This document shows positions 63,419 through 64,000 of a DNA stretch of 64,000 bases, piece by piece; position 1 is the first letter of the stretch, and the number at the start of each line of letters is the position of its first letter. Under the pieces are notes generated by a model, which was not told where the DNA came from, made no database searches, and was given only the letters and a program-made list of their open reading frames with translations. Origin of the DNA: Streptomyces sp. Je 1-369 (GTDB taxonomy: Bacteria; Actinomycetota; Actinomycetes; Streptomycetales; Streptomycetaceae); contig NZ_CP101750.1 of NCBI RefSeq assembly GCF_026810505.1, positions 3,005,254 through 3,069,253 of the forward strand, written 5' to 3'. Both the position numbers and the translations under genes were made by a program.

Positions 63419-63706
63419 CTACGCCCTATTGCACGCCACACTCGCAATTCCGCCCGACACCCCGGCTTGCACCAGGAGGCTGTAGCAGGCGGGGTTCATG
63501 ATTTTATTACCCAATGGGCTGACTATTCGTCCCTGGTTGCAAGCCCTCTTCACCTTAGGGCCGATGTCGTAATTCATGGCTGCCACGTAAGCCCGGCAGG
63601 AGGACGCACTGGCAGACGCGGGAGCAGCCGCGACCAACGGTAGAACGCCGGCCGCCGCAGTCACGCATGTTGCAACTAGCAAACTCTTACCCTTTGAGAG
63701 CTTCAT
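63419..63706 (-). CDS. Small secreted four-cysteine protein
   Basis: A 95-residue precursor starting MKLSKGKSLLVATC, with a signal peptide (AAAGVLPLVAAAPASASA, cleavage near residue 34). The mature part of about 61 residues has four cysteines (SSCRAY, RACNQG, PACYSL, VACNRA), likely two disulfides. ATG at 63706 has GAGGGGA upstream. Codon use is unlike its neighbours: CTA, ATA, AAA, AGG and AAT are frequent, suggesting recent acquisition. No enzyme motif; a toxin, inhibitor or signalling role is possible. Confidence 0.75.
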   Translation of the reverse strand: MKLSKGKSLLVATCVTAAAGVLPLVAAAPASASASSCRAYVAAMNYDIGPKVKRACNQGRIVSPLGNKIMNPACYSLLVQAGVSGGIASVACNRA

Positions 63707-63759
63707 GTTCGTTCCCCTCACCCTCAGTTAAACGTCACTACGGTCGCCGCAAGTTGATC

Positions 63760-64000
63760 ATGGAGGATGTAGTTAGGGCAAGCGGCTACAAGATCCCGGC
63801 AGGCCAGGACAGCAAGGGCGGCGGCCCGTCGAGCGTCGCGGACGGTGGCGTCAAGGACGACGGCCCGCACAAGCTGACCACGCCGCAGACCGTCATGAGC
63901 GAGTACGAGAAGAACGGGGAGGGCGACGGCGCCCCGAGCAGCATCGACCTCGACAAGGCCGAGGCGGCCGGGGTGAAGAACCCCAAGGACGTGCAGGCCA
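63760..64000 (+). pseudogene. Second paralogue of the protein at 61310, 5'-altered, runs off window
   Basis: From ATG at 63760 the frame reads MEDVVRASGYKIPAGQDSKG, then jumps to PSSVADGGVKDDGPHKLTTP, aligning with EVKDDGAHKLVLP of the intact gene. It continues DLDKAEAAGVKNPKDVQA to the edge. The Pro/Gln-rich N-terminus and the membrane helix expected between Gly-rich and VKDDG are absent, so the gene is probably truncated or deleted at its 5' end. Whether the rest is intact cannot be seen; it might be a functional cytoplasmic variant. Confidence 0.6.

Noticed and set aside
63060..64000. One paralogue split in two by an insertion
   Set aside because: The C-terminal piece comes before the N-terminal piece on the same strand, so they must be separate copies.

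Overview
The window is high-GC DNA from the chromosome core of a Streptomyces or close relative. The signs are strong third-position G/C bias, many GTG starts, four-base stop/start overlaps, and a familiar gene order: lepA-rpsT-holA-comEC/EA-degV-leuS, nadD-rsfS, proA/proB, rplU-rpmA-obgE, RNase E/G, rodA-pbp2-mreDCB, ndk-folC-valS. Most genes lie on the minus strand. Assignments come from reading protein motifs; no search was run. Locus names from S. coelicolor are quoted from memory and marked so.

Layout. 1-10,700: translation and replication genes (EF4, S20, HolA), a YceI protein, the DNA-uptake pair ComEC/ComEA, a DegV protein and a membrane coiled-coil protein. 10,700-13,900: leuS with a leucine-rich leader peptide and attenuator. 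14,000-16,700: a two-gene redox operon (heme membrane protein plus a NuoF-ferredoxin fusion). 16,770-18,780: two identical tRNA-Ala genes bracketing a GT87-type glycosyltransferase and two zinc microproteins. 18,870-22,640: nadD, an LCP-type envelope protein, rsfS, a histidine phosphatase and a 54-residue membrane protein. 22,700-31,700: an M48 peptidase, two membrane proteins sharing a cytoplasmic motif, proA, proB and a TagF-like transferase. 31,780-44,660: obgE-rpmA-rplU, a secreted PLD-like protein, a very large RNase E/G, and a radical-SAM protein with its linked partner, separated by a GNAT enzyme and a highly repetitive membrane protein. 44,700-56,400: CYTH-CHAD, rodA, pbp2, mreD, mreC, mreB, ndk, folC and a second MreB-like gene. 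56,430-61,160: an orphan sensor kinase, a membrane protein and valS. 61,300-64,000: an accessory patch with one intact Pro/Gln-rich anchored protein, two broken paralogues, a decayed TnpB-type transposase and a small secreted Cys protein with foreign codon use.

Two themes run through the core. One is translation and RNA (EF4, S20, S21/L27 neighbours, RsfS, Obg, LeuRS, ValRS, RNase E/G, radical-SAM proteins). The other is wall and envelope growth (LCP protein, TagF-like, RodA/PBP2/MreBCD, Mbl-like). The strongest candidates for new biology are the leuS leader, the 27/31-residue repeat membrane protein, the shared motif of the proteins at 24.2-26.0 kb, the repeated arginine motif on both arms of RNase E/G, and the eroded paralogue cluster at the right edge.
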